Shown here: positions 23,703-35,585 of the stretch, piece after piece
Numbering within the stretch: the stretch's first letter is position 1
How the letters are laid out: every line of letters starts with the position of its first letter
NCBI GenBank assembly: GCA_023231475.1
Contig: JALJEE010002357.1
Coordinates: 1-42,076, forward strand
Direction of reading: 5' to 3'
Length of the DNA stretch: 42,076 bases
Source of the DNA: Seison nebaliae
Taxonomy: Eukaryota; Rotifera; Pararotatoria; Seisonacea; Seisonidae
Notes under the pieces: model-generated
What the model was told of the DNA's origin: nothing
Databases searched by the model: none
The model's input: only the letters and a program-made list of their open reading frames with translations
Translations under genes and position numbers: made by a program

Positions 23703-26700
23703 TTTTCAACGGAATTGGAGATAGACGTTTGGAAGTAGATGTACTGGGAAAAAGTGATAAGTTCTATGAAAGAAAAGTAAATTTCATAAAATTTTCCAAA
23801 ATTTTCATTACAGTTCCAACTAGACACAATTTGTGAGAGATAATAAATTCGATTGGGATAATATCCATGAATTCTGATTTCAATTTCAATATCATTCTTT
23901 TTCATCAATATTTCGATAGAATGGATTAGATGATGAGAAATCGTTTAGACACATATAATGGTTTAGGAAGAGACGAGACGACATTGTCAAGACGAAATGT
24001 ATTTGTGAAAAGAAGTGGAGTGAAGAAGTAGAAGAATGTCTGTCGTGATAAGGAGATTGCAATTCGCGCAAATACTATAAGGAATACGATAAGAATTATA
24101 ATTTCATATTCGTAACCGAATTGCGTCGTATATATTCCTTTACTTCAACAACCTATTCCATCGTATATATCAATAAATTCCTTTCTATATTCCATCATGC
24201 ACATAATATGTATAATATTGTAAATTGGATAAAATATTTATGAGATTATTATTATGACTATTATTATAAAGTTAATCAGTTTATTTTTCCTCAACATTAA
24301 TTGTCACTAAACTGGATAGATGGACGAATCAATATATTCATGTGAATATTTAAGCTTCTATAAATTTACAATCGACCAATTCTGATAAATGGAGGATGAT
24401 ATTCTTATATGGATGAGAGTGCACATTATTATTATACGCATAGACACATGATATGCACAAACTATGCACCAAATGTGCACTAAGTATACGGAAATTATTC
24501 CCTAGTTCATATCATCTACGTCGTATACAAAAAGCAGTATCTACTTTCATATTTGATGAATATGATAAAAAGGAAAAAACTTCCCATAGAATTGATGAGT
24601 TGACCGGAGTGAATTGCTTCCAAAACTTTTGCTGTACAACATACTCACTTCGACATATTGCCTCATCATTTCTCCCTTCCAGTTACTGAAGAGAAAGGAA
24701 AGTTGGGCGATTGTACAATGTAGTCGAGAATTGTGTCTCATATCAAGAAAAGAAACATTTTCGATTTGGTACATCGATTCAAGAAAAGCATTCGGAAAAT
24801 TGAAAGTATATGCTGATTTTTTATTTCTGTATGAGATTCGAGAGACGAACCGATCGGCCGACCAACCGACTCATTCATTCGTCGATCTTCCTCGTCATCT
24901 ATCTGAATGAGAAAAAAAAAGGAAAGAAGGAGAAGAGAATGGAGGAGAGAATTAAGGGAAATATTTATTAAAATCCTTCTTATTGTAGTATGGGGGAATG
25001 TAATGATGTAACATATCTCTCCGAAACGAATAGATTAGAGAGTGAGGACGTCGTATATGGCGAATAGTTTTTGGGGAAATAAAATTGTCGGACGAATTTG
25101 ATGGAAGGACGTATCACATCTTACCAACAAGAGAATTGGTACATTAAAAATGATTAGATTCAAATAACTTTGTATTTCATGCGAAATAATGCAAGAGAAT
25201 GTTGATTTAACACAATTCTCATTATAGCATCATATCTTCTATGTCATTCCTTTCAATAAACTGCATTTACTCTATCTTGTATATATATATATATATATTT
25301 GATTGAGTATGATCATTCGACTGTGCACATATATAGATATATGTATATATAACCGATATATAGATAATTGGGTCGGCATTTATCTACACGAACATTTATG
25401 CGTCAATAACGTAATGCAGAAAATTTATTAATATACATGAAAATCTATCACTTAGAATTAATCGCTTATTCCTATTTACCAATATATATACATTAATACC
25501 ATTCTACTCAATTGCACAGGCAGTCTGAGATGGAAGGAGGGCTAAGATAAATAAATAAGTATATCTCTCATTAATACTGATGTTAGTGTTAAGAAACTGA
25601 AAAAGGATTGGGATGAAATTGAGAAAAGAAAGAAAACCATAGTCTTCTCGCCACTCTCATTCCATTCTATTCCAGTCCAGTTTCACTCTCATTCCCTCCT
25701 CATATTTAGTGAGTTGGAGCAGTAAATGAATTTGGAGCGGGCGATATGTATATTGAACGATGAAGTTAGTTATTGGGAGGGGGAGGGGAGAAAATGGAAT
25801 ATGGGATGAAGAACCTAGACTACCCTCCTCCCACCGAACGAAAAGAGGCGACATAATTATGAAGAATAGAAAATAAATGAAAATATTAAGTGATAAAAAA
25901 GAAGACTGAACCAGTAGTGGAACATGTAGAGGACGATGTTCGAATAATGATCTTTTTCTTTTTTGGTGAAAGAAGAAAGGGGCAGATTTGGTTGGAGGGA
26001 GGTTCTCCATCCGAATATGGCCGGAGAACATATACACCAACAACAACAACATTGCCCGATAATATTAATAAATGTTTAGGCATCAAATTAATGAAATTGG
26101 GAGAGATTTCCTTATTTTTTTTTCTGTGGACAACAATGCAATATGTTCATTCATTCGGTTTATTTTGCTTCTCTTCTTTTATTATTTCACTCGCTGAACG
26201 AACTGTACGGTGTACTACACATATCGTCTGAGCATAGAAACGAAAAAATGAAATGAATATATGAGCGAATGGGAAGAATGAAAACGAGTTTCGTGTACAA
26301 CTGATACGTCGAAGACATAGGAATTGGAAGTAACTGTTATTCATTCTTCAAGTGCAATCATCATTTACCTCTTCCGATTTAGGATGATGATGATGATGGT
26401 GATGATGACGACGATAAATGAAGGAGGATAATTCTAACGGAAACGAAAACAGTCTACGATAAAGTTCGGGAGACAGAGAGCAACATTCGCATGTCGATGC
26501 CACATACGTCTACATGGAAACGATTCGTCCATCGAACTTCGAAGAGAACTTCGCTGCTATTCTCTTTCTTCACTTTTTTTCCATCCGTATTCATTCCTCC
26601 AACAATTATTCACAATGTTCGTGATGATGTTCGAACTGAAGAATTCTAGAAGGAACAGTACATACGAATATTGCCGCCCATCACACATCGATAATAACAC

Positions 26701-27493
26701 AAAAATTGATGGACAACCATCACGATTATTGACAGTGAAAGTTTAAAATAAAACAAACCAAATTTGAATTCATTCGTCAATTAACAATTGAAGAATGATT
26801 AACCATTTAAACTACGATACTTATTCCACTCAATTACATCTTCCAAATTTTCATAGATGCACAATAATAAATAATATTTTCTCTCCAATTCCAATATCTC
26901 CATAGCCATGATACATCCTCTCTATATCATTAAAACAAATTAATTAAACTTTCATAAGATCACCGATTAAAACTTCCATATAGATTGCTCAATATTGAAT
27001 GACAATATTGATTAGTAATATTAATTTATTATTAACTTGAATCCAATAATTCTATTTCTACTATTCTACAACCATTTTTAATGTCAGTTGATATTTAGTT
27101 TAACATGAAATTTGGTGATTGGAACCAAGTCAAAATTGTTGAAATTTTAAAAATAGATAATAAAATAGAATATATAATAAATAATTGTTCTGATTCGTTG
27201 AAGTGGAAGTGAATTTTAGAAAAAAATATAATTTAACTGATCTATTTAATTAACTAATGAATTAACACCAGCTTATCCAATGAATAATTATTGATTTTCT
27301 CATGATGATTTCTGGAGTTTTTCTGATTCTTCTTGGATATTGGAAGCTTATCTCTGTTGATATTTAAAGGAATGCATGAAATAATTGTGAAATGGTGGGA
27401 ATCATTTTGAACTTTAGCTTAATGGAAATTGAATGTAAAGAATTGTATTTGTAAAGGAGATAATTTGAAGAAATTAAACTAACGGAATTGAGA
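23703..27493. other. Long gene-free stretch (3.8 kb)
   Basis: No supported exon. It has an (AT)n run at 25280-25298, TATATA-rich DNA around 25320-25370, a GAT triplet run near 26390 and a purine-rich patch near 25760-25800. A few open frames of 80-130 codons around 24450-26350 have low-information, Phe/Ser-rich translations and I reject them. The last part must contain the POLE promoter; an in-frame TAA lies at 27461, shortly before the POLE ATG. Confidence 0.5.
25280..25298. repeat. (AT)n microsatellite
   Basis: An uninterrupted AT run in the gene-free stretch, followed within 60 bp by further TATATA-rich DNA. Confidence 0.85.
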
Positions 27494-30400
27494 ATGAGTA
27501 ATTTGAAGAAGAAGAATTTTCAAAAAATTTATTCAGCCGCTAATAATTTTGAGAAGGAAGTTGAGGATAATGCGAATAAGCGGAATAATTTGAATGGGAA
27601 TGAAGTGAAAAATGCGAACGGTGTTGATAAGTTGGGAGTAATTCGAGAGAATAATCGATTAGATGATTTATATGGATATGAATTATATACGAGAAAGAAG
27701 GAGATATTGGGTTGGTGTATCAATGCGAAAGTTGGAGATGTGATATCGAGTGGCGATCATTCGATACATTCAGCCGTTACATATTATTTTGTTGGAGAGG
27801 AAATGAAGAAGAGATTCCGAATAAATATTTTAATGAATCCATATTTTTTTGTTATTATCGATTCTTCATCCAAATGTCACGAAATGAGACAAATAATTTT
27901 GAAGGAATATTCGACGAATATTTGTGAGAGTTCTATCGTCTCATTAGATGATATGGATGTGAAGAATCATTTGATTGGTAAACAAAGGAAATGTATCAAA
28001 CTCTCCTTCCAAAATGAAGATGATATGGAGATAGTGAAAAAAGATTTGATGAATAAAATTCGTTTAAATCGAAAGAATAAATCCTCTCAAAATTATTGTG
28101 ATGATGATGTGGTAGATTTGGAGGATTTGATATGTAATCAATCCAATCAACTCTACCAATCCAATGACCATTCTCAATTGAATGTTTTAAGTGCGAATTA
28201 TTCGAAGAATTTTTATGTTGATAAAACCATCGATAATCCATGGCGACATATTGTCGATCTTCGAGAATATGATATTCCTCTACAACAACGCGTCTCTACT
28301 AACCAATCGATAAATGTCGGTCAATGGTATATGATTAATGGGAATGGTGGAGATGATGGTGAGGGTGCACCAAAATCAGCTCAATTGAAACATATGAAGG
28401 AATTGGAAGATCGTCGTCCACAACTTATTGTTTGTGCGTTCGATATCGAAACGACGAAAGAACCATTGAAATTTCCTGATGCTAAATTCGATCAGATTAT
28501 GATGATCAGTTATATGATGAATGATGTCGGTTATCTTATAACGAATCGAGAGGTGGTAAGTGAAGATTTAGATGATTTCCATTATCATCCAACTGATGAA
28601 ATGAAAGCTAAATTTATTTTGTTTAATGAAAAGAATGAACCGAATTTATTGAAAAGATTCTTTCAAGAAGTTCGTCAATTTCGTCCTCATATCTTCGTCA
28701 CTTATAACGGAGATAATTTCGATTGGAGATATATTGATGAACGATCGACAATTAATGGAATGTCGATGAAAGATGAAATTGGTTTCATTCAATTTAAACA
28801 AAGAACTTTCTCCTCTTATTTATGTCGTTCTGCTATCCATTTGGATTGTTTATGTTGGGTAAAGAGAGATTCGTATTTACCAGTTGGTAGTCAAGGATTA
28901 AAAGCGGTAGCGAAAGAGAAATTGAAATATAATCCTGAAGAACTCGATCCGGAATTGATGTGTCAAATGGCGATGGAGCAACCGAAAGTTCTCGCTAAAT
29001 ATTCCGTTTCTGATGCACTTGCCACTTATTTCCTTTACATGAAATATGTTCATCCATTCATTTTCGCTCTCTGTACCATACTTCCATTACCAGCTGATGA
29101 TGTTTTAAGACGTGGATCTGGTACATTATGTGAAGCATTATTAATGGTACAAGCTTATCGTGCTAATGTTCTCATTCCCAATAAACAATTAAGTAATGGT
29201 GTATCAGTCAATGACGAGAACGATCAAATACAAGAACAACAACAACAACAATTGACATCGGATATTATTCGTCGGATAAGTGGAAAAGGTGAATTGTTGA
29301 CAAATGATACATATGTGGGAGCGAGTGTTGAAGCATTAGAATCGGGAATATTTCGTTCTGATTTACCAATACAATTTAATCTTGATAAGACATTTCTTCA
29401 ACAAATCATCGACGACTCCACACAAATCATTGAGAACAGTTTAAAAAGACAATTCACTTTGACGAGATATGATGTGGAGAATTTCGATGACATTCTCCAA
29501 AATGTTCAACAACAATTAGAATTGTTAAAAGATAATTGTATTTGTAAAACGAAACCAATCATTCTTCATCTCGACGTATCAGCAATGTATCCGAATATCA
29601 TTCTCACTAATCGTTTACAACCAACCGCCACCGTTAACGAACGATGGTGTGCATCATGTTCATTCAATACGATTGATGCGAAATGTAAACGGACGATGGA
29701 ATGGGAATGGAGAGGAGATAAATTACCACTTCAATTATCTGAATATCATCAATTGATGAGACAAATTCGAATGGAATGTGATTCATCTGGTTGTCCATTC
29801 CATCAGATGAAAAGAGAAGATCGTCAAAAATTGGAAAAGAAACGAATTGACGATTATTGTCGAAGTGTTTATGGTCGATTACATCAGACGATTCATGAGA
29901 CGAAATTTACAACGATATGTCAAAGAGAGAATTCCTTCTATATCGATACCGTTCGCCAATTCCGAGATCGACGTTATGAATTGAAAAAATTAACAAAGAA
30001 ATGGAAAGAAATCTTTAACAATTCTCCATCGGATGAACGACAACAAGCAGCTAATAGAATCATCATTTATGATTCACTTCAATTAGCACATAAATGTATT
30101 CTTAATTCATTTTATGGTTATGTGATGAGACGTGGCTCCCGATGGTATTCGATTGATATGGCAGGAATTGTATGTCGAACTGGCGTTCAAATTATTATGA
30201 AAACGAAAGATATCGTTAATGCAATTGGACGTCCAATCGAATTGGATACTGATGGAATTTGGTGTATGTTACCTGAAACATTTCCATCAGATTTAAATTT
30301 TAAATTATCATCAGGAAAAATTAAAACGGTTAATTTTTCTGGTGCAATTCTCAATGATATGGTCGAACGATTATTTACCAATCATCAATATCATCATCAA

Positions 30401-33400
30401 ATCAATTCGACCAATTTAAAATATGAAATTCGTTCAGAGAATTCGATCGTCTTCGAAGTTGATGGACCATATCGAGCGATGATGTTACCAGCAGCGACGG
30501 AAGAAGGGAAGAGTTTGAAGAAGAGATATGCCGTTTTCAATATGGATGGAACGATTGCCGAATTGAAGGGATTCGAATTGAAACGGAATGGCGAACTTCA
30601 ATTGGTGAAGGATTTCCAATCGAAAGTTTTTCCATCTTTCCTTCACGGAACCACATTGAATGAATGTTATGAGAATGTGGCATTGATTGCAGGAGAATAT
30701 TTGAGAATTATTGAGAATGAAGGAAATCATATAACGGATGAAGAAATATTTCATTATTTAGCGGAGAGACGATCAATGTCGAAATCGTTGGGGGAATATG
30801 GTGAGCAGAAATCGACATCTATCACAACCGCTAAAAGACTCATCGAATTGTTGGGAAATGAGATTGGAAAGGAGAAAGGTCTCTGCTGTCAATTCATCAT
30901 TTCACATTCTCCAATCGATGCCAATACATCGGAACGTGCTATTCCATTAGCTGTTTTCCAAACTGATTTAAAAACGAAATTATTTTTCCTGAAAAAATGG
31001 TTAAAAGATGGTAGTATTGGAATGTATGATGAAGATGATGATAACAATGAGGATAATGATGATGAGAAAGAAATGAGAATAAATGTACGAGATATAATCG
31101 ATTGGTCATATTATCTGGAACGGTTTGGTACTTGTCTACAAAAAATCATCATAATTCCTGCAGCACTTCAAGGTATTGATAATCCTTTACCATCCATCAA
31201 ATATCCAGATTGGTTACAACATCGATTGAATAATCATTTATCGAAAATGTCTCAAAAGAAGATCGATTCATTCTTCCTCAAAACCAAACCATTAAATAAT
31301 CATCAAAACCATCAAATAACAACAACAACAACAACAACGACAATAATGGAAATTGAAGAGAATGTGAAATGGAAGAAATTAGATTTGACGAATGAGAAAC
31401 AATTGTCGACGAAAATTCATCGGAAGAAATTAATGAATTTTTTCAAAAAAATCATTTTAGATGAGAAATTGAATTTTGTTGAATTGATCGACAATATCGA
31501 GAATTATCAATGGAAGAATTTCAATGAGATAATGAGCAATTTCAAACAATTTATACTCTTCCAACAATTCAAATGGTATTATCAATTTGTTCAACGTAAT
31601 TTGACGAAACGAGGATTGACATCATCTAACATCATTTCTCAGAAATGTTCGTTACGAAACGAGAATATTTTCGGTGGGAAGAAAACTTTCACCGACAATC
31701 AATCCAAACGATTGATGATAGAAAATGAATGGAAAATATTAGCAATTTATCCAGCGCCTGATTTATGTGAGGGAACATTTCGTGTTTGGGTCATTAATTC
31801 GATGAGTGATGGAATAAAATCATTAAAAATTCGAGTTCCTCGAATCTTTTACGTGAACGAGAGAATTGAAAGAGAGAAAGCTAATTCAGCAATTTATCGT
31901 CGATTGGATGGTGTTCATTTGCCGAATGGTCGATCGACATATTATTTGTATAAATATATGTTGCCCGAAACGACTTTCAACAATCATCGTGATACAATTT
32001 TGAGAGAGTTGGAAACTGACACGAATATCGAAGGAATTTATGAATTAAATTTCCCTTTACTCTTCCGATTATTGTTGCAATTGGGAAATCATTGTCATTT
32101 GAAGGATTGTGATGAGAAGAATAGTGGGGAACATGTTGCCAATTTGGAGGATGAGACTGCCGATTATCTCGATGGTTTCCGTCGTTTAGCTGATCAATCG
32201 ATTGAGAAATATGAGAAATTAAAAGGACCAGGAGAACATTTATATGATTTACATCAATTACAAACGGATAATGATCTACCCAAATTCGATGATATCGTAT
32301 TGAAGAAAAGGATGAGGGGACAAATAAAAAAGACATATTTGAAAATGGAAGAAATATCTTACAATTATTTGGGAATTCACATCCATCGAACCATCTCACC
32401 AGAACTCATGAAAACTGACAGGAATTGTCGAATGTTAACGACATTCATTCAAACATCGAATGAATCGGATGAAAAATTTAGTTGTCAGATAAATGTTGAA
32501 GATGTGACGGGGAATATTCAAATTTCAAATGCGCAACAAATCGTCAAGAATATTAGAGATGATATCGAATTAGTTACGATGAATTCTTTTAAGAAAATTG
32601 AAAATTTATTCAAAAATTTCATGGATTTGTTTGAAGAGAATGAATGTCAAAAGAAATTGACAATTATTCATTTCGTTGACGAATATAGTTATTGTTGGTT
32701 CATTGATCATTTATATTTGATGAAGAGTCAATTCTCTAAATTCATCTGGCGACGTGTTCCATTTGTACCGTTAGTGAAAGTGGCGAATAATGTTAATTTG
32801 AATGATATCAATTCATTGACATGGCAGAAAGATGTATTGACGTTATTAATCACCGATTTCCATCAACATCATCAAACGACAATTAAAAGTTTATTCGATT
32901 GTGCATCTTATCTCCATTTACCATTGAATTGGTGTCCAGGATTCCATTGTAAACGGTTTCTGAAAGGTTCGACAGATTTGTATGGAAATCCGATACAATT
33001 TGATGAATATTTCCGTTTGTGTGAGAAGATGAATGATGAAGCATTATTTTCTATCGATATTGATTTTGCACGTTATTTACATGCCGGTCGATTCGCCATC
33101 AATACTAATTTTAATGGAATTAATAATCATTTGAATTCAACTCACAATATTCTCTCCTCCTCGTCGTCATTAACGAGTATTCCTAAATCATATAATTCTT
33201 CCGGTTTTTATCATATGACAACGATATATTATGATTTGGAATCATTATATATTTCCACTTTACTTCACATCAATCGAGTTTATGAATTGGAGAAATGTAA
33301 CGAGACGAATACATTCGACATCGACAATGGAACGACGATCGATAATTCAATAAAAATTAATAAATCCAAAAATAAGAATTTGATGAATATGGAAAAGAAG

Positions 33401-35341
33401 AATAATGAGAATGGAAATGATTTGATGATAATGGAATTGATGAAGAAAGAAAGATTAATGATACGTGAAGATTCGCATGAAACGAATCAGAAATGTTTAT
33501 TGAAATTATTGAAATGTCTTCGAGTTCCTATGGAGAAATGGGTGGAAAATTGTGTTAAATTTAACAATTCTTTATCTGATAAACAATTGATGAATTTTGA
33601 ACGATGGTTAAAATCACCTTTCTCTATCATTCATGATCATCGTGTTCGAAATATCTTATTATCAAGTGGACGAGTTTTATTGAAACATTTCATCAAACAA
33701 CTCCATTCGTTAGGTGCCAATATCGTCTTTGCCAATAATCATCAATTGATACTCGATACAGGAAAATGGGATATGAGAACGGCATTCGCTCATGCCGAAT
33801 CATTGATTCGAATGACAATCGATTCATATGAAGCATTTCAAGCACTTCATCTTTATCCGACGTCATTCGGTCGATGTACTTTATGGTTAAATGAGAAGAA
33901 TTTCATTACAAATCAAATTGAATTGAAAGAATCGATAATCGATGATCAATATTTCAACATTTTCCAGAATGAACAATTTATGGAATTGTTATCAGCGAAA
34001 TATATAGATTTGAATGAGAAAGAGAATAAACAATCGATCGAAGAGAAATTAATGAATCTCACCAAAATTCATATCGATTCTCACTGGTCTTTAGCGAAAT
34101 GTCTCGACATCGATCGAACTCAACATAATTCACATATTCTCTCAGAGAACTTTCGAAATATCCTCTCCGATTACGTTCATTCAATCTATACCAAATTGAC
34201 GAAATCGATCGAATGTTCCGGAAATATTTGTGATACGATTTCCGTTGAAAATCAAATAACTTCCACACCAGCCAAAACCAGTTCACCCAAACAAGATGGT
34301 GATTCATTAGTTTGTCGATTATTTCAAACACCTGCCACCATTCATGATGAGAAGAAGAAGAAGAAGAAGGAGGAGAAGAAAAAGAAACGTCGTTTCTCAT
34401 CAACTCAAGATGAAAAAATGACGAATGTTAATGATGTAGAAGAAGAAGAAGAACCACCGAATAAAATGAATAAATTAGAAGAATTGAGATATACATTGAC
34501 AGGTCGAGCGAAGAAATTATCAATTTATCGATTCATGTCCAATGATTTCATACAATATTCTCGAGATTATGTTTCCAATTACATTTCATCCATTTCTTGC
34601 AAACTCATATTAACTTGTCTCGAACATAAAATGAAAGAATCGACTCATTCTACTCATCAAACAATTCCTGGTTATATTCCACAATTAGTTGTGGAATTGC
34701 AAAAGATTGATTGTCCATCAATTTTCGAAGAATCTCATCAAACATTCAATCCGATGGCATCAATGACGATGGAAGGACGAGTTTGTCGTTTCATCAAATT
34801 ATTGTGTCATCTTTTATTTTTGAATGATGTGACGGAGAATGAATGTCGTTCACTTTATACGGCTTTGTTACGTTTAACTGAAATTAATGATTATTCTCTC
34901 CTTAGTGAATGGCGATCACCTTGTTTCTCTTTCATTCTTGAGCAAATCTCTTGTACTTATTGTTTCCATTGTTGCGATGTCGATCTCTGTCATGCTCAAC
35001 AAATCAACCATCACAACGATGATTATTGTTGGCGATGTTTCCAATGTAATCGTCGATTAGACAAACAACTCATCCAACAAATATTGAGGAAGGAATTACA
35101 AACATTCGTCAAACGTTTATTAGATCTCCCCATCAAATGTTCTCAATGTCAACAAACTAAATCATTTATTGCTCCTTCTCAATGTAGTTGTCGAGGCAAA
35201 TACGACAGATATCTTTCCCCGCCAATCAAGAAAGAATTTCTCACCTTTTATCACATTCTTAAAAATGTGGCGACGGTGGGTAAATTGCAAATACTCTTAA
35301 TGGAATTGGAACATATGAAAGAAAGAATTCCCATATTCTAA
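27494..35341 (+). CDS. POLE: DNA polymerase epsilon catalytic subunit
   Basis: Leading-strand replicative polymerase with 3'-5' proofreading. It is one open frame of 2615 codons. I use the ATG at 27494; an in-frame TAA at 27461 bounds the start. The exonuclease site has Asp317/Glu319 (FDIETT), Asp410 (TYNGDNFDW) and Asp507 (YSVSDA). The polymerase site has Asp694 (DVSAMYPNIILTNRLQP), KCILNSFYGYV and Asp918/Asp920 (ELDTDGIW). The four Cys of the iron-sulphur site that Pol epsilon carries in its catalytic half are present (719, 722, 731, 809). The C-terminal half keeps the degenerate second polymerase fold. It ends in the two zinc modules (from Cys2487 and Cys2549, with CSQCQQTK and CSCRGK) that bind the B subunit. 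The human protein has 2286 residues. The extra length is in low-complexity insertions, for example an Asp/Glu/Asn stretch near 31030-31075, Thr runs near 31320 and a Lys run near 34355. No intron interrupts it. Confidence 0.98.
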   Translation: MSNLKKKNFQKIYSAANNFEKEVEDNANKRNNLNGNEVKNANGVDKLGVIRENNRLDDLYGYELYTRKKEILGWCINAKVGDVISSGDHSIHSAVTYYFVGEEMKKRFRINILMNPYFFVIIDSSSKCHEMRQIILKEYSTNICESSIVSLDDMDVKNHLIGKQRKCIKLSFQNEDDMEIVKKDLMNKIRLNRKNKSSQNYCDDDVVDLEDLICNQSNQLYQSNDHSQLNVLSANYSKNFYVDKTIDNPWRHIVDLREYDIPLQQRVSTNQSINVGQWYMINGNGGDDGEGAPKSAQLKHMKELEDRRPQLIVCAFDIETTKEPLKFPDAKFDQIMMISYMMNDVGYLITNREVVSEDLDDFHYHPTDEMKAKFILFNEKNEPNLLKRFFQEVRQFRPHIFVTYNGDNFDWRYIDERSTINGMSMKDEIGFIQFKQRTFSSYLCRSAIHLDCLCWVKRDSYLPVGSQGLKAVAKEKLKYNPEELDPELMCQMAMEQPKVLAKYSVSDALATYFLYMKYVHPFIFALCTILPLPADDVLRRGSGTLCEALLMVQAYRANVLIPNKQLSNGVSVNDENDQIQEQQQQQLTSDIIRRISGKGELLTNDTYVGASVEALESGIFRSDLPIQFNLDKTFLQQIIDDSTQIIENSLKRQFTLTRYDVENFDDILQNVQQQLELLKDNCICKTKPIILHLDVSAMYPNIILTNRLQPTATVNERWCASCSFNTIDAKCKRTMEWEWRGDKLPLQLSEYHQLMRQIRMECDSSGCPFHQMKREDRQKLEKKRIDDYCRSVYGRLHQTIHETKFTTICQRENSFYIDTVRQFRDRRYELKKLTKKWKEIFNNSPSDERQQAANRIIIYDSLQLAHKCILNSFYGYVMRRGSRWYSIDMAGIVCRTGVQIIMKTKDIVNAIGRPIELDTDGIWCMLPETFPSDLNFKLSSGKIKTVNFSGAILNDMVERLFTNHQYHHQINSTNLKYEIRSENSIVFEVDGPYRAMMLPAATEEGKSLKKRYAVFNMDGTIAELKGFELKRNGELQLVKDFQSKVFPSFLHGTTLNECYENVALIAGEYLRIIENEGNHITDEEIFHYLAERRSMSKSLGEYGEQKSTSITTAKRLIELLGNEIGKEKGLCCQFIISHSPIDANTSERAIPLAVFQTDLKTKLFFLKKWLKDGSIGMYDEDDDNNEDNDDEKEMRINVRDIIDWSYYLERFGTCLQKIIIIPAALQGIDNPLPSIKYPDWLQHRLNNHLSKMSQKKIDSFFLKTKPLNNHQNHQITTTTTTTTIMEIEENVKWKKLDLTNEKQLSTKIHRKKLMNFFKKIILDEKLNFVELIDNIENYQWKNFNEIMSNFKQFILFQQFKWYYQFVQRNLTKRGLTSSNIISQKCSLRNENIFGGKKTFTDNQSKRLMIENEWKILAIYPAPDLCEGTFRVWVINSMSDGIKSLKIRVPRIFYVNERIEREKANSAIYRRLDGVHLPNGRSTYYLYKYMLPETTFNNHRDTILRELETDTNIEGIYELNFPLLFRLLLQLGNHCHLKDCDEKNSGEHVANLEDETADYLDGFRRLADQSIEKYEKLKGPGEHLYDLHQLQTDNDLPKFDDIVLKKRMRGQIKKTYLKMEEISYNYLGIHIHRTISPELMKTDRNCRMLTTFIQTSNESDEKFSCQINVEDVTGNIQISNAQQIVKNIRDDIELVTMNSFKKIENLFKNFMDLFEENECQKKLTIIHFVDEYSYCWFIDHLYLMKSQFSKFIWRRVPFVPLVKVANNVNLNDINSLTWQKDVLTLLITDFHQHHQTTIKSLFDCASYLHLPLNWCPGFHCKRFLKGSTDLYGNPIQFDEYFRLCEKMNDEALFSIDIDFARYLHAGRFAINTNFNGINNHLNSTHNILSSSSSLTSIPKSYNSSGFYHMTTIYYDLESLYISTLLHINRVYELEKCNETNTFDIDNGTTIDNSIKINKSKNKNLMNMEKKNNENGNDLMIMELMKKERLMIREDSHETNQKCLLKLLKCLRVPMEKWVENCVKFNNSLSDKQLMNFERWLKSPFSIIHDHRVRNILLSSGRVLLKHFIKQLHSLGANIVFANNHQLILDTGKWDMRTAFAHAESLIRMTIDSYEAFQALHLYPTSFGRCTLWLNEKNFITNQIELKESIIDDQYFNIFQNEQFMELLSAKYIDLNEKENKQSIEEKLMNLTKIHIDSHWSLAKCLDIDRTQHNSHILSENFRNILSDYVHSIYTKLTKSIECSGNICDTISVENQITSTPAKTSSPKQDGDSLVCRLFQTPATIHDEKKKKKKEEKKKKRRFSSTQDEKMTNVNDVEEEEEPPNKMNKLEELRYTLTGRAKKLSIYRFMSNDFIQYSRDYVSNYISSISCKLILTCLEHKMKESTHSTHQTIPGYIPQLVVELQKIDCPSIFEESHQTFNPMASMTMEGRVCRFIKLLCHLLFLNDVTENECRSLYTALLRLTEINDYSLLSEWRSPCFSFILEQISCTYCFHCCDVDLCHAQQINHHNDDYCWRCFQCNRRLDKQLIQQILRKELQTFVKRLLDLPIKCSQCQQTKSFIAPSQCSCRGKYDRYLSPPIKKEFLTFYHILKNVATVGKLQILLMELEHMKERIPIF

Positions 35342-35585
35342 TCAATTTTTCTCCCGATAAAAAAAAACAGGATTTCTAATTAAGAGTAATCAAGAATTTT
35401 AAATTAAAAACTTTTCATCAAAACATATTTTAATAAAAAATTTTCAGTTTAATATTTTAATAAAAAAAATTTTTTCCATTTATCCAATTTATCTCAAATC
35501 GTCAACAGAAAATGAAGAGAATTAAAAATTTTATTTTCAACAAAAATATTTTGGAAACCAACGAAATAAATAGATGAGATTAATA

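Noticed and set aside
25890-26231. 113-codon ORF in the gene-free block before POLE
   Set aside because: Phe-rich, low-information translation, no splice context and no recognisable motif; an overlapping frame on the other strand is equally open.
27488-27493. Upstream TTG as the POLE start
   Set aside because: A non-ATG start two codons before a proper ATG at 27494 is unlikely in an animal gene.
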